Source: a virus
Virus record (IMG/VR): IMGVR_UViG_3300025141_000055
Coordinates: 18,134 to 82,133 of that record
Direction: 5' to 3' (one strand)
DNA: 64,000 nt
Below the pieces are notes generated by a model, which was not told the DNA's origin, searched no databases, and saw nothing but the letters and a program-made list of their open reading frames with translations. A program made the position numbers and the translations under genes. Positions 17,371 to 25,406 of this stretch are shown here, in pieces (the stretch's first letter is position 1; every line of letters starts with the position of its first letter).

Positions 17371-17896
17371 CCTCTTGGTAATTATTAATTGAAGGCAAAT
17401 AAAAGATAAAACCGAATACTTTGGAGCTTCTTACTTTATTAAGTTCTTTATTATCTATCAATAGTTTGGGGCGCTCCTTCAGAATACAAATAGGGAAGTC
17501 AAACCCTATTCGTTGCGTAGAAAGAAGGGCCACTTCCGAAGAAGTAATAAATATAATTGCCTGATCAAACTCTTTCCGTAACCACTTTTCATAAGCTAGT
17601 TCTAACCATACACGTTGACTGGATTTTTTAAATCGAGTTGTTTTTTGAAAAAGACGCGTCTCTTTGGGTTGTTCATCCCCTGCTAGAACATCCCGGGGAG
17701 GGTATAAATAAAGATTTTTGGCTTTCCAGGTTTGTTTGAGGCCATTATCCCTCCAAGTAAAGTACTTGGTGGCCCCCACAACCTTATTAGCATGGGGACT
17801 AGAAGCCGGATCTAGGTCAATTTCCCCACCAAAAAAGGTCGTGGTGGTTCCTATTACATCAAAAGGGGAAACAAAATCTCTAGATAATAAGACCAT
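17318..17896 (-). CDS. Dam-like DNA methyltransferase homologue with altered catalytic motif
   Basis: A 192-residue protein with the layout of phage N6-adenine methyltransferases: IDLDPASS (residues 26-33), YFTWRDNGL (45-53) and the later SQRVWLELAYEKWL plus FITSSEVALL strands. The motif that normally reads D/N-P-P-Y/F is YPPR at residues 65-68 (context NLYLYPPRDVLAG), so the polar residue that contacts the target amino group and the aromatic stacker are both changed. It is either inactive, altered in chemistry, or a DNA-binding derivative. It overlaps the preceding gene of the leftward island by 17 bases. Confidence 0.7.
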   Translation of the reverse strand: MVLLSRDFVSPFDVIGTTTTFFGGEIDLDPASSPHANKVVGATKYFTWRDNGLKQTWKAKNLYLYPPRDVLAGDEQPKETRLFQKTTRFKKSSQRVWLELAYEKWLRKEFDQAIIFITSSEVALLSTQRIGFDFPICILKERPKLLIDNKELNKVRSSKVFGFIFYLPSINNYQEATTHFSALYSTLGRVYI

Positions 17897-18299
17897 TGGC
17901 GTACTCGTCTATTTTTTTATTGCATTCTTCCGCATCCAAAAGATGGATGGCAACACCCGCATCATGGATCATGGCGATAAGAGCAAGATCGGATTCATGT
18001 TCTTTTTCGATAATTTTGACGACGCGTTGGAACAACTCTTCTGCTTCTTTATTCATCACTTCTTGAGCAACCGCTATATCCGCTTCGAGGTCGGTGATCG
18101 TGAGATACCTGCTTTTATCCGGTTCTTCAGGGTTAAATACCAGGATACCCTTTCCTCTTACTCCTTTATGGTCAAAATATAGTTTCGTAATATCGGCCAG
18201 AATCATCCGCATCGTGCCAGCGGCGACCATATTATCGGTTTCACTTTTTCCAAAGAGCTGTTTAATTAATAATGTGGCATTCCTAGAAGGATCAGACAT
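17880..18299 (-). CDS. Hypothetical protein of the leftward DNA-binding island (139 aa)
   Basis: A 139-residue acidic helical protein (MSDPSRNATLLIKQLFGKSE, ITDLEADIAVAQEVMNKEAE). The ATG at 18299 is chosen because it overlaps the stop of the upstream gene by eight bases (ATGTCTGA), the junction style of this island; an ATG at 18344 would lie deep in that gene. No domain was recognised. Confidence 0.6.
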   Translation of the reverse strand: MSDPSRNATLLIKQLFGKSETDNMVAAGTMRMILADITKLYFDHKGVRGKGILVFNPEEPDKSRYLTITDLEADIAVAQEVMNKEAEELFQRVVKIIEKEHESDLALIAMIHDAGVAIHLLDAEECNKKIDEYANGLII

Positions 18300-18618
18300 G
18301 TTGAAAGTTACTCCAAGCGGAATTAATGATGGCGTGCGGGTCATAGAGGAATTTAGAGCTATTACGCTCCTCTGGATCTAGTTTACAAAAGTGCTTTCCT
18401 TCGACAAGCCCTGACTTACCTCCGGAAGCAATACCCTGGTGAATTAGACGATCTAAAGCCACAGCGGGGATGTTTAAGCGTTGACACATCGACCGCTTCG
18501 AGAGAAAAGCCGTAGTGCGGTGTTCTTTATCGCGTTGAGCCGCTAATAATTGCAGTGAGACATCGATACCAGCGAGAGAATCGCGGATAGCTTTTATTTC
18601 GCGAAGAGAGGTGTCCAT
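18292..18618 (-). CDS. Putative HTH protein (108 aa)
   Basis: A 108-residue protein: an N-terminal helix (LREIKAIRDSLAGIDVSLQL), then TTAFLSKRSMCQRLNIPAVA, which has helix-turn-helix spacing, and VEGKHFCKLDPEERNSSKFL, as in phage proteins where a short HTH is followed by a strand pair. It probably binds DNA. The ATG at 18618 is preferred to one at 18699 because the latter would overlap the upstream gene by 50 bases. No Shine-Dalgarno is seen in front of it. Confidence 0.5.
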   Translation of the reverse strand: MDTSLREIKAIRDSLAGIDVSLQLLAAQRDKEHRTTAFLSKRSMCQRLNIPAVALDRLIHQGIASGGKSGLVEGKHFCKLDPEERNSSKFLYDPHAIINSAWSNFQHV

Positions 18619-18649
18619 GTAATAAAAATAAAGGAGGGGAGAGTTTATC

Positions 18650-19075
18650 TCAGGCCAGTAAGCGAGCGGCCTGGGTGGTGAAATCGTGAGGCTCCTCAAT
18701 AAGGAGAATAATAAGCTTATTTAATTTTTCTTCGACGTCGATAGTATTTTCGCTCTTCAAAGTGAGCCAGTAGGTATAAGCACTTAGTAAATGATGGTGA
18801 GTTTGCTTCGCCTTTAGGGCTTGGAGCCTCCATTTTTCAAAGTCTAAATTGCTGTTATGGCGTGAACTACCTATTTTTAACTCTAATTCTCTTATTTTTA
18901 TCTGAGTTTCTATATCATCGAGGATAAATTGAGTGGCACTTACTTTAGCCTTGCAATCCGCCAACGAGGAGGGTGGCTCATTATCGGTATAAATCCACAA
19001 AGGGAGGTTTGGGATACGATATTTTTCCTCCCATAGAGGAGTCTTCTCCTCATTACTAGTTTCACGCAACGGCAT
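18650..19075 (-). CDS. Hypothetical coiled-coil protein (141 aa)
   Basis: A 141-residue protein with a short N-terminal region containing tryptophans (KTPLWEEKYRIPNLPLWIYT) followed by a long helical coiled-coil-like part (ILDDIETQIKIRELELKIG, FEKWRLQALKAKQTHHHLLS). The ATG at 19075 overlaps the upstream stop by 14 bases; an ATG at 19120 is possible. Function unknown. It sits between two putative DNA-binding proteins in the leftward island. Confidence 0.55.
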   Translation of the reverse strand: MPLRETSNEEKTPLWEEKYRIPNLPLWIYTDNEPPSSLADCKAKVSATQFILDDIETQIKIRELELKIGSSRHNSNLDFEKWRLQALKAKQTHHHLLSAYTYWLTLKSENTIDVEEKLNKLIILLIEEPHDFTTQAARLLA

Positions 19076-19322
19076 GGAGTTCGGTGAGTATTTCTTCGAT
19101 AAATAAGTTGAAATCGCCATTTAAACAATAAAGGGAGTGCTGTTCGAACCGGATGTTAACTACTAACCCAAGGCGAGCTAACTTGCGAAGATGCTCACGG
19201 GTCGTATTGGGAGTTTGTCCTAGAGCCGTGGTTAACTCTTTTACGTCCGTTGGTTGTAAAAATTTTAGCTCCTCTATAAGATAACCAATTTTTTCGATTT
19301 CCCGTCTACGGATCGCACGCAC
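19062..19322 (-). CDS. Winged-helix DNA-binding protein (86 aa)
   Basis: A short winged-helix protein. The segment DVKELTTALGQTPNTTREHL is a typical helix-turn-helix of ArsR/MarR type, followed by KLARLGLVVNIRFEQHSLYC, the last helix and the wing. It is a likely repressor-like regulator. No ATG occurs in the non-overlapping part; a GTG at 19322 is chosen, which overlaps the upstream gene by 49 bases. The frame stays open further upstream, but that part overlaps the HTH region of the preceding protein and looks random. Confidence 0.55.
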   Translation of the reverse strand: MRAIRRREIEKIGYLIEELKFLQPTDVKELTTALGQTPNTTREHLRKLARLGLVVNIRFEQHSLYCLNGDFNLFIEEILTELHAVA

Positions 19323-19963
19323 TGTATCGATCTGACGGAGAGATCTAAGGAAAGCTGATCGCGCAAAAGAAGTTGGGTCGTTTTGGAAGAAACTCCCTGC
19401 GCGGCTAGCTTCTGAATGTAATGACGAATGGGCTGAGAAACTTTGGCGGCAGGACTGCGACATACATATAAATGATAAGGGTTAATGCAGTGCTCATCAC
19501 AGCACTTACTGCGCACGAAATGTTTATAATTTAAGTTTTTCTTCCAAAAGGTTTCATAAACAAAACGACGAGTGCGAATACTGCGACCTTCCCGCACATC
19601 TCGGCAATATCCCAGATCATCGGGTAAATAGAGGTGCTTCTCTTCGCTAATAAGGGGTCGATTCCGTTCTAACCAGGCCCAGAGATGACCTGTTTTTCCT
19701 CGGGCATTCTCAAACTCCGATCTACACACCTCACAGGCGGGAATGAGGTTGGTAGGGAGCCTGACTTTCTTTAAATCAGTAAGAGGAATGATCAAGGGGT
19801 CAGAACGCTCACAGCTGCATCGCCATACGCAACACGAGGAGTATTCATCCACTCGCCAGTGACCTCGTACCGAGGTGGCTAAAGCCCTTTCGGTGGTGGG
19901 GTGATGAGCTTCAGTTGTATCAAGGAGTCCTAAGAGGACGACAGCACGATCAGAAAACGACAT
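19274..19963 (-). CDS. HNH-like zinc-knuckle protein with C-terminal HTH
   Basis: A 229-residue protein, first gene of the leftward island. Cysteine pairs occur at CVWRCSC and CEVC; residues about 160-172 read KCCDEHCINPYHLYV, the C-x4-C-x-N-P-x-H box of the HNH/homing-endonuclease type. The C-terminus (IRHYIQKLAAQGVSSKTTQL) has resolvase-like HTH spacing. It resembles the protein at 42565-43134 in domain order. The usual catalytic His before the first Cys is not obvious, so a DNA-binding, non-cutting role is possible. It is followed by overlapping genes and faces a 408-base non-coding gap. Confidence 0.65.
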   Translation of the reverse strand: MSFSDRAVVLLGLLDTTEAHHPTTERALATSVRGHWRVDEYSSCCVWRCSCERSDPLIIPLTDLKKVRLPTNLIPACEVCRSEFENARGKTGHLWAWLERNRPLISEEKHLYLPDDLGYCRDVREGRSIRTRRFVYETFWKKNLNYKHFVRSKCCDEHCINPYHLYVCRSPAAKVSQPIRHYIQKLAAQGVSSKTTQLLLRDQLSLDLSVRSIQCVRSVDGKSKKLVIL

Positions 19964-20371
19964 GAGGAGGTTGTCAACCTATGCGCAGTGTATCAGATGG
20001 GACACGCGAGTGAGAGGAAGAAGCACCTAATGACATAGAACGCACACAAGGGCACGAAGCTCAAAACTCCTATTTTTTCTATATCCTTCTAGTGAATATT
20101 TTCGACTCTCGTTATTCCCAATTTTAAAGCTATTTAAAAGTTTTTAAACTGACGCAAAGTGAGACCTGTTTTTAAAATGGATAACCACTAAATTTTATAA
20201 GGTCCATTTAAAGCACTCAGAGGATATTTATTTAAAAGACTCTGCCTAACGCAAATTATCTGTTATGAGGTAGTTTTAAACAAGAGTTGTAGCTTAATGA
20301 ACTTACAAAGCATCGTGGGCATTGCTTACTATAGACGAAACCTTTAAGATAGAAGTAAATAGTGTATTACC
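19964..20371. promoter_or_regulatory. Divergent intergenic region (408 bp)
   Basis: An AT-rich non-coding stretch between the leftward DNA-binding island and the rightward fibre region; promoters for both directions must lie here or nearby. I see TTTAAAA-type tracts (20120-20280) and a TATAGA box near 20330 but no pair with correct -35/-10 spacing that I would assign. GGTTGACAACC lies just upstream of the leftward start (19970-19982 on the other strand), close enough to act as an operator-like palindrome. No gene was recognised. Confidence 0.4.
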
Positions 20372-20545
20372 ATGAACAAGAACGTAGCTGAGCCATCAGA
20401 AAAAATTACTTGGAAAGCTTTGCGTCTTCGAGCTTCTAAACTGGGGATTCCGGCCTGGCAATTAGCTGAAAATTTACAAGATGAGGAGCTCTGGGAGAAT
20501 ACTGAACTCGGAGTAAAAAATCGGCTAGAGTACTCAGACAAATAG
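20372..20545 (+). CDS. Small hypothetical protein (57 aa)
   Basis: A 57-residue frame with coding-like composition: MNKNVAEPSEKITWKALRLR followed by SKLGIPAWQLAENLQDEEL. The middle has helix-loop-helix character that could be a small DNA-binding or adaptor module, but no family was recognised. It is the first rightward gene after the divergent gap and precedes the fibre gene by 52 bases. Confidence 0.5.
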   Translation: MNKNVAEPSEKITWKALRLRASKLGIPAWQLAENLQDEELWENTELGVKNRLEYSDK

Positions 20546-20597
20546 CTGTCTCAACTGAGTTAGAATCAAACTTGGGGGTGCATACTAAAATTGATAC

Positions 20598-21749
20598 ATG
20601 GCACTTGCACCTTGTCCTGTTCATGGATCCACTTATCGGGCGCTACATGAACACAGTTTCAGAGGCATCATCGATGTCATTGATGAAATCATTACGACGA
20701 TAAGTGGCGTGGGTACTGTTTCTTATGCAAAATGCCCCATCGGGTACACCCATAACTTCGAGGGGATAGTTCGTGCCCTTGAGGACTTAAACCTTACGGC
20801 GAGTGGAATCCAGACCTCTCCTATTTCCGAGGGAAGCATTCTGCCCGGTTCTGGTATTACCTTTACTCCAAGTGGAGACGCTCATATTATTGCTGTTAAC
20901 TCCCTGGGTATGGGAGGTGTTGGGGTTACTTATTCCGGCGGAATTGGGGCCCAATTCATTGTTATATCGGGGGCCGATAACATAACTAATGCGGTTATAA
21001 GTGGTGTTGTTGCAGGTCCGGGGATTACGGTTACACCTAGCGGCAGTAGCGCCATTGTCTCCACTAATATCAGTGGGCAGGGCTCTGTAGACGTTAGTTA
21101 TAACGCGGGGATAGGTCTTATCTCAGGTCAAGAAAATGCCAACGTTGTAGGTGGGTCCGGTATTAGTGTTTATGCAAGTGGTGTTTCCAAAGTTATTGAT
21201 GTAGGGGTTCTAGGTGGGGCAGATATAGGAACTAGTTATTCTGGTGCTTTCGTAACGGTGGAGAGTACCGGGGGTGGACGCGCAACTCTTTCGGGTAGTC
21301 CCGGAACTGGTTATAAAGCCGGGTCACTCTGGTTTGATACCAATGAAGGACGTCTCTTTGTTTATGCGTCTGGTAATGGGATTACTAAACCTGATTGGTA
21401 CATCACTAATGCCGAAGCTTTAGCGATTAAGAGTGAGGTTCCTCCATCTGGAACTGGCGGTAAGAACGCACCCCCACGTGACGGAAGCATTTGGTTCAAT
21501 ACCCTCATGGGTAACCTGTTTATTTATGATGCGTCCTCTAGTGGTTGGTACGAATCTGCTCCGGCCCGCACGCCTTCTTACAGCGCTATTGCTCCTACGA
21601 ATGCTGTGGATGGCTCTCTCTGGACTCGATCCACTGACGCTAATCTGACTGTTTGGAATGGTAGTAACTGGCAGGATGTAGTGGCTAGTGGCAATGATCC
21701 AGGTCAGAGCGAGGGCGAAGTTATCGGTCTGATTATGGGACTTAGCTAA
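20598..21749 (+). CDS. Tail-fibre protein with GSLWFDT repeats
   Basis: A 383-residue fibre protein. The first 70 residues are an attachment-like domain; residues 75-235 are Gly/Ser/Thr/Val-rich beta repeats (GSGITFTPSGDAHIIAV, GPGITVTPSGSSAIVST, GSGISVYASGVSKVIDV), a pattern of trimeric fibres. Then follow three strand units, AGSLWFDTNEGRLFVYA, GSIWFNTLMGNLFIYDA and GSLWTRSTDANLTVWNG. The last residues SEGEVIGLIMGLS recur, diverged, at the ends of the two repeat proteins at 22870 and 23499. It probably takes part in host recognition. Its stop overlaps the next ATG. Confidence 0.7.
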   Translation: MALAPCPVHGSTYRALHEHSFRGIIDVIDEIITTISGVGTVSYAKCPIGYTHNFEGIVRALEDLNLTASGIQTSPISEGSILPGSGITFTPSGDAHIIAVNSLGMGGVGVTYSGGIGAQFIVISGADNITNAVISGVVAGPGITVTPSGSSAIVSTNISGQGSVDVSYNAGIGLISGQENANVVGGSGISVYASGVSKVIDVGVLGGADIGTSYSGAFVTVESTGGGRATLSGSPGTGYKAGSLWFDTNEGRLFVYASGNGITKPDWYITNAEALAIKSEVPPSGTGGKNAPPRDGSIWFNTLMGNLFIYDASSSGWYESAPARTPSYSAIAPTNAVDGSLWTRSTDANLTVWNGSNWQDVVASGNDPGQSEGEVIGLIMGLS

Positions 21750-21871
21750 TGACTAAAGAGAAGGATACCAATCAGATTCTCCCAAAGCTCAAAAAAACGC
21801 GACAGGGGAACGGCCGGAATAGCAAAGCATCTCATGGAAGAAAAAAGCCCCGTGGACAAGGCCCGCGCTAA
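21749..21871 (+). CDS. Very basic small protein (40 aa)
   Basis: ATG overlaps the fibre stop (TAATGA). The 40 residues are dominated by Lys, Arg, Gly and Asn (ILPKLKKTRQGNGRNSKASH, then GRKKPRGQGPR), so the peptide is strongly cationic. No family was recognised. The overlap and coding-like base use favour a real gene, perhaps a nucleic-acid or virion-core component. Confidence 0.45.
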   Translation: MTKEKDTNQILPKLKKTRQGNGRNSKASHGRKKPRGQGPR

Positions 21872-21898
21872 AGTTAGAGAGTAGAATTAGAGATTATT

Positions 21899-22303
21899 GT
21901 GCTCCTATCGTTTGTTGCTGGAGAAAGCATAAATACTGGAGATGCGGTCACTCCTCACACTTCGGTATCGGGCTCGATTTTGAAGGCTTGGCCTAGCGGG
22001 GAAAGAACATCAGCCGTCTGTGGGGTGGCCATGGATATGGTGACCGCAGGCGCACTAACTCGAGTTGTATCTGACTCTAGTGTGGCTGTTTTTAGCAGTT
22101 TGGATATTGGAGAACCTTATTATGTGAGTCCTAGTGGGGGAACTTTAGTAAATTACGCTCAATTTAGAACAGAATTCCTTGCATATGCAGGCACTGCTCA
22201 GGTTTCTGGGATGTATTTATGCGAGGTTGGTACTGCTATTGGGTCTACTATGATGAAGATTCAACCAGCTATGCCTCGACTTGTACAGGATGACTCTGTA
22301 TAA
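21899..22303 (+). CDS. Hypothetical virion surface protein (134 aa)
   Basis: GTG start at 21899. The protein is Gly/Ser/Val-rich and beta-like (LLSFVAGESINTGDAVTPHT, EPYYVSPSGGTLVNYAQF). The phrase GESINTGDAV resembles the start of small trimeric decoration proteins, where a residue pattern G-x-x-I-x-x-G-D is common, and it shares that style with the next gene (GEVVCASGN). No firm family assignment. Confidence 0.5.
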   Translation: MLLSFVAGESINTGDAVTPHTSVSGSILKAWPSGERTSAVCGVAMDMVTAGALTRVVSDSSVAVFSSLDIGEPYYVSPSGGTLVNYAQFRTEFLAYAGTAQVSGMYLCEVGTAIGSTMMKIQPAMPRLVQDDSV

Positions 22304-22341
22304 GCGGTGTAGAATGGGAACTAAATCTACGGCTGTTATCG

Positions 22342-22857
22342 GTGGCGAATAGAGCGATATTCAACCGGAACTATTCCAGCTATCAGGCGGATGGAACAAC
22401 TGTTTATCTGGCGAATGGGCAAGGAGTAGTAACCAACCCGGCTCCTGAAGCCACGATGACGGCAGGCGCCGCCCTAATTGCTGGTGAGGTGGTGTGTGCT
22501 AGTGGTAACTTTGCTGTTCCGGCCCTGGCTTACAGTGGAGTTCAAAATTTCCAATTAAGACCAATAGGAATAGCTACGGCTGCGGCCACTAATGGATCAG
22601 ACGTTACCGTAAATTTGGATGGAGTAGCTACATTATCGGATGCGAATATTACTGCTCAAACTGCATTAAGCCCTGGGGAATATTATTTTCTTTCTAAGTA
22701 TTTAGGACAAGTAGTTAAATATGAAACCGCTTCGGGAATAATTGCCGGTTCCGGGGCATGGGCTTATGAAGCTTCTAGCCCTATAGGGCTCGCGTTATCC
22801 GCTACTGCTCTCAGTGTTCAGATCCAACCTCCTACATTTCTTTATACTGGAGGCTAA
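22342..22857 (+). CDS. Hypothetical virion surface protein (171 aa)
   Basis: GTG start at 22342. The 171-residue protein is Ala/Gly/Val-rich with short strands (GAALIAGEVVCASGNFAVPA, NFQLRPIGIATAAATNGSDV, LSPGEYYFLSKYLGQVVKYE). The last motif, S-P-G-x-x-Y-x-x-x, also occurs in the preceding gene as GEPYYVSPSG, so the two may share a fold. Likely a fibre-associated or capsid-surface protein by position. Confidence 0.5.
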   Translation: MANRAIFNRNYSSYQADGTTVYLANGQGVVTNPAPEATMTAGAALIAGEVVCASGNFAVPALAYSGVQNFQLRPIGIATAAATNGSDVTVNLDGVATLSDANITAQTALSPGEYYFLSKYLGQVVKYETASGIIAGSGAWAYEASSPIGLALSATALSVQIQPPTFLYTGG

Positions 22858-22869
22858 TAAGATTTAGTT

Positions 22870-23499
22870 ATGGCACAACGAAGACCCCTAGTTTTAGTAA
22901 GTGGATCACCCAGTGAGTTACCGCAGGGTGACTCCATTATTAGTAGTGCGGAAGGTGGCACTCTTATTGCGGGTAGTGGTGTAGTCGGGGGTGGTGATAC
23001 TCTCAACGAGATAAGGGTAGATATTGCATTAGCGGCGGCTGCAAGTGGTCTTCTATTTGCCGGCTCCAAACTCACCAATGATGGTGTAGCCCTCTCGGAC
23101 GCCACTGCTGCCTTAGCATCTGGTAATGCGGCTCTCGCTAACACCGCCGTAGCCTTAGCTTCAGGTAATGCCGGACTCGCCGATGCGGTTATCGCGTTGG
23201 CCTCGGGTGAAGCCGCCGTGGTGGATGCAGTGATAGCTCAGGCTTCTGGTAATGCAGCGGTGGTTAATGCCAATACGGGCCTTGCTTCCGGTCTGGCTTC
23301 CATAGTGGTAGCAGCAAATGCTCTTGCTTCGGGTAATGCTGGACTAGCTATAGCAGTTACAGCGTTAGCTTCCGGTAATGCAGCCTTGGTTGATGCACCG
23401 ATTGCACTGGCTTCGGGTAATGCAGCCTTAGCGGCAATAGCCGGTGCGCCTTGTTTAAGTGCAGGTGAGGCTACCGGTCTAATCATTGCTCTCTCCTAA
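22870..23499 (+). CDS. 14-residue-repeat fibre protein A
   Basis: A 209-residue protein. After a short start (MAQRRPLVLVSGSPSELPQG) and a beta-like segment, residues about 78-190 consist of eight 14-residue units built on ALASGNAALADAV: Ala-rich helices or solenoid turns separated by Ser-Gly. The end, SAGEATGLIIALS, matches the ends of the genes at 20598 and 23499. The first codon of the next gene overlaps its stop. It is probably a rigid rod or spacer of the tail-fibre network. Confidence 0.6.
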   Translation: MAQRRPLVLVSGSPSELPQGDSIISSAEGGTLIAGSGVVGGGDTLNEIRVDIALAAAASGLLFAGSKLTNDGVALSDATAALASGNAALANTAVALASGNAGLADAVIALASGEAAVVDAVIAQASGNAAVVNANTGLASGLASIVVAANALASGNAGLAIAVTALASGNAALVDAPIALASGNAALAAIAGAPCLSAGEATGLIIALS

Positions 23500-24122
23500 T
23501 GGCTAAAAGAAGGCCCCTGGTTTATAGCGGCGGTTTATTCGCTGAGATTAATGACTATGAGAGTATTCCAATAACGGGTGAGCTTACTACTGGGAGTGGT
23601 TTTGGAAATCAAGTATTAAATCTCGCTGCTTCTGGGGAGATTAACGTTAATTTGGCTGCTAGTGCTAGCGGTCTGATCTGGGTCGGTACAAAGCTGGGTC
23701 TGGATGGCACTGACCTAGTGGCCGCTGAGGAAGGATTGGCCTCAGGCCTTGCTGCGGATACGGATGCGATTCCGGCCCTTGCTTCCGGCCTTGCGGCGAG
23801 TTCGATTGCAGTTCAAGCTCTCGCGTCGGGTAATGCGGGACTTTTGGCTGCAACCAGTGGAATGCAGCAGTCCGATTTAGCTATTACTAATGCCGCGATC
23901 GCCATTGCATCGGGTGCCGCGGGTATTGCTGATTCTCCCGAAGCTCTAGCCTCTGGCAATGCAGCCGTGGTGGAGGCAAATTATGCTTTAGGGTCCGGGT
24001 TAGCTGCTGAAGCAATTTCTACAGCAGCTCTCGCATCGGGAAATGCTGCTTTAACTCTATTTGCTTCTGACGCTCCTATAAGTGAAGGAGAGCTTTTAGG
24101 ACTTATCTTTGCGCTCGGTTAA
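23499..24122 (+). CDS. 14-residue-repeat fibre protein B (paralogue)
   Basis: A 207-residue paralogue of the preceding gene: the start MAKRRPLVYSGG, a beta segment with ASASGLIWVGTKLGLDG (compare AAASGLLFAGSKLTNDG in the neighbour), about seven degenerate 14-residue repeats of the ALASGNAAL type, and the C-terminus SEGELLGLIFALG. The DNA is well diverged, so the duplication is old. It would share the role of its neighbour. Confidence 0.6.
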   Translation: MAKRRPLVYSGGLFAEINDYESIPITGELTTGSGFGNQVLNLAASGEINVNLAASASGLIWVGTKLGLDGTDLVAAEEGLASGLAADTDAIPALASGLAASSIAVQALASGNAGLLAATSGMQQSDLAITNAAIAIASGAAGIADSPEALASGNAAVVEANYALGSGLAAEAISTAALASGNAALTLFASDAPISEGELLGLIFALG

Positions 24123-24124
24123 TT

Positions 24125-24304
24125 CTATTTAATGGCTTCCCATTTGGGCGGTTTATGAGGGCATGACATACCTTTTACACGGGTTTTTGCGGCCATAAAG
24201 CACCCGCATAATTTACAGGATTTAGTTGGCCGGAAGAAGTGCTCGCATTCCTTACAAATCCTCATGCGTTCTTGGACTATCTTTTCGGGGGTGAATAGAC
24301 CCAT
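24125..24304 (-). CDS. Small cysteine-rich zinc-ribbon-like protein (59 aa)
   Basis: A leftward 59-residue frame ending three bases after the stop of the rightward fibre gene. It has Cys spaced as C-x2-C (ICKEC), then SCKLCGCF, and a final SCPHKPPKW: the arrangement of small phage zinc-ribbon proteins seen in many cyanophages. It probably binds one or two zinc ions; function unknown. Start ATG 24304 gives MGLFTPEKIVQERMRICKEC. It is the only leftward gene within the fibre region. Confidence 0.65.
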   Translation of the reverse strand: MGLFTPEKIVQERMRICKECEHFFRPTKSCKLCGCFMAAKTRVKGMSCPHKPPKWEAIK

Positions 24305-24444
24305 GAGAGAAGGCTTTTACTCAAATCCTACTATTTTTAGTTCTTCCTGGGTTTGCCTTTTGAGGTTTCTCCCGGATTGTTCAATTTCTTTGATAGACTT
24401 GGTATGTTGGATTGAGTTAGACTCTTACAAGAGCGCGGGAGCTT

Positions 24445-24765
24445 ATGGCAACTTTTTATCACGCTTCCCAGGCGTCTTTAGGAGTCGGTGACACAACGGT
24501 GGTGACGTCGACGTCTAATAGCACCATTGTGTTGAGTATTTTGGTAGCTAATAGAGATGGGTCCTTTGCTGCTGATATCACGACCTCTCACAATGATGCT
24601 AGTGATGTAATTCAGAATTATTTGGCCTTCACAATACCTGTTCCGGCAGACGCAAACGTTGAGCTTCTTTCTAGTAAATATATTCTCCCAAGTGGAGAAA
24701 AGCTTGTAGCTAAAGCAAGCTCTTCCGCTGATTTGGATATCGCAGTCAGTTATGTAGAGGTGTGA
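24445..24765 (+). CDS. Hypothetical virion protein (106 aa)
   Basis: A 106-residue beta-rich protein (TTVVTSTSNSTIVLSILVAN, FTIPVPADANVELLSSKYIL, SSADLDIAVSYVEV) without membrane segment. The alternating pattern is that of an immunoglobulin-like or tail-sheath-associated small fold; no family was recognised. The next gene starts two bases after its stop, and the pair precede the tail-collar genes, so it is likely part of the tail tip or fibre base. Confidence 0.55.
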   Translation: MATFYHASQASLGVGDTTVVTSTSNSTIVLSILVANRDGSFAADITTSHNDASDVIQNYLAFTIPVPADANVELLSSKYILPSGEKLVAKASSSADLDIAVSYVEV

Positions 24766-24766
24766 T

Positions 24767-25390
24767 ATGGCAAATTACACTCAAGCTCTTTTTAGCTTAA
24801 GTGGTGTCGAACCACAGTATCTTCCTGCTCGAATGCGCTTACATAATAAGGAAACGCGCTATTCCCATTCCATTACTCTGGCAGAGTTATCTTCCCTAGG
24901 ATATAGCGGCCCTTTCAATAAGCCTAGTGTTAGTGATGCTCAGTACCTTACCTGGTCGACGGGAACGTCCTCATGGGTGGTAAATAGCAAGACTCCTCAA
25001 CAAAGGTTAGAGGATGCGGATCGGGAGATACGTGCCTCCATTGACGATACTCTTTCTCATGCCGTGGATGTGACGGATCCGGATTTAAGTGAGACAGCTT
25101 TCAATATTTACGCAGCCTATTATGCCAAACTTCATAGTCTGTCTCTTTCTACTACTCCTTTAACAGTTGATAAGCTTCCTACCTTAGAACTCCCTCAAGT
25201 AACTTCTAAAGCTGCCGAAGATAAAGCAGCTGAAGATGAAATTGATCGGATGTTGACGGATAATACGGCGAATTGGAAACAACATTACGAGTTGGATGGG
25301 ATGAAGTTATGGGAGGATTCCCTTCATCCTGAAGTAGGAGAAAGGTTTACACTACCTTCTGACTGGGTCGCTTCAGGGACCGCGACGTGA
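24767..25390 (+). CDS. Hypothetical tail protein (207 aa)
   Basis: A 207-residue protein starting two bases after the previous stop. The first half is polar and beta-like (ITLAELSSLGYSGPFNKPSV, YLTWSTGTSSWVV); the second half is helical and charged (PQQRLEDADREIRASIDD, SKAAEDKAAEDEIDRMLTD). The mixed arrangement is that of tail assembly or fibre-attachment proteins, but no family was recognised. It lies immediately before the first tail-collar gene. Confidence 0.55.
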   Translation: MANYTQALFSLSGVEPQYLPARMRLHNKETRYSHSITLAELSSLGYSGPFNKPSVSDAQYLTWSTGTSSWVVNSKTPQQRLEDADREIRASIDDTLSHAVDVTDPDLSETAFNIYAAYYAKLHSLSLSTTPLTVDKLPTLELPQVTSKAAEDKAAEDEIDRMLTDNTANWKQHYELDGMKLWEDSLHPEVGERFTLPSDWVASGTAT

Positions 25391-25406
25391 GTCCCCCTAA
25401 AGAACT

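Noticed and set aside
22854-23853. Leftward frames opposite the 14-residue repeats
   Set aside because: They are antisense shadows of the Ala/Gly-rich repeat codons.
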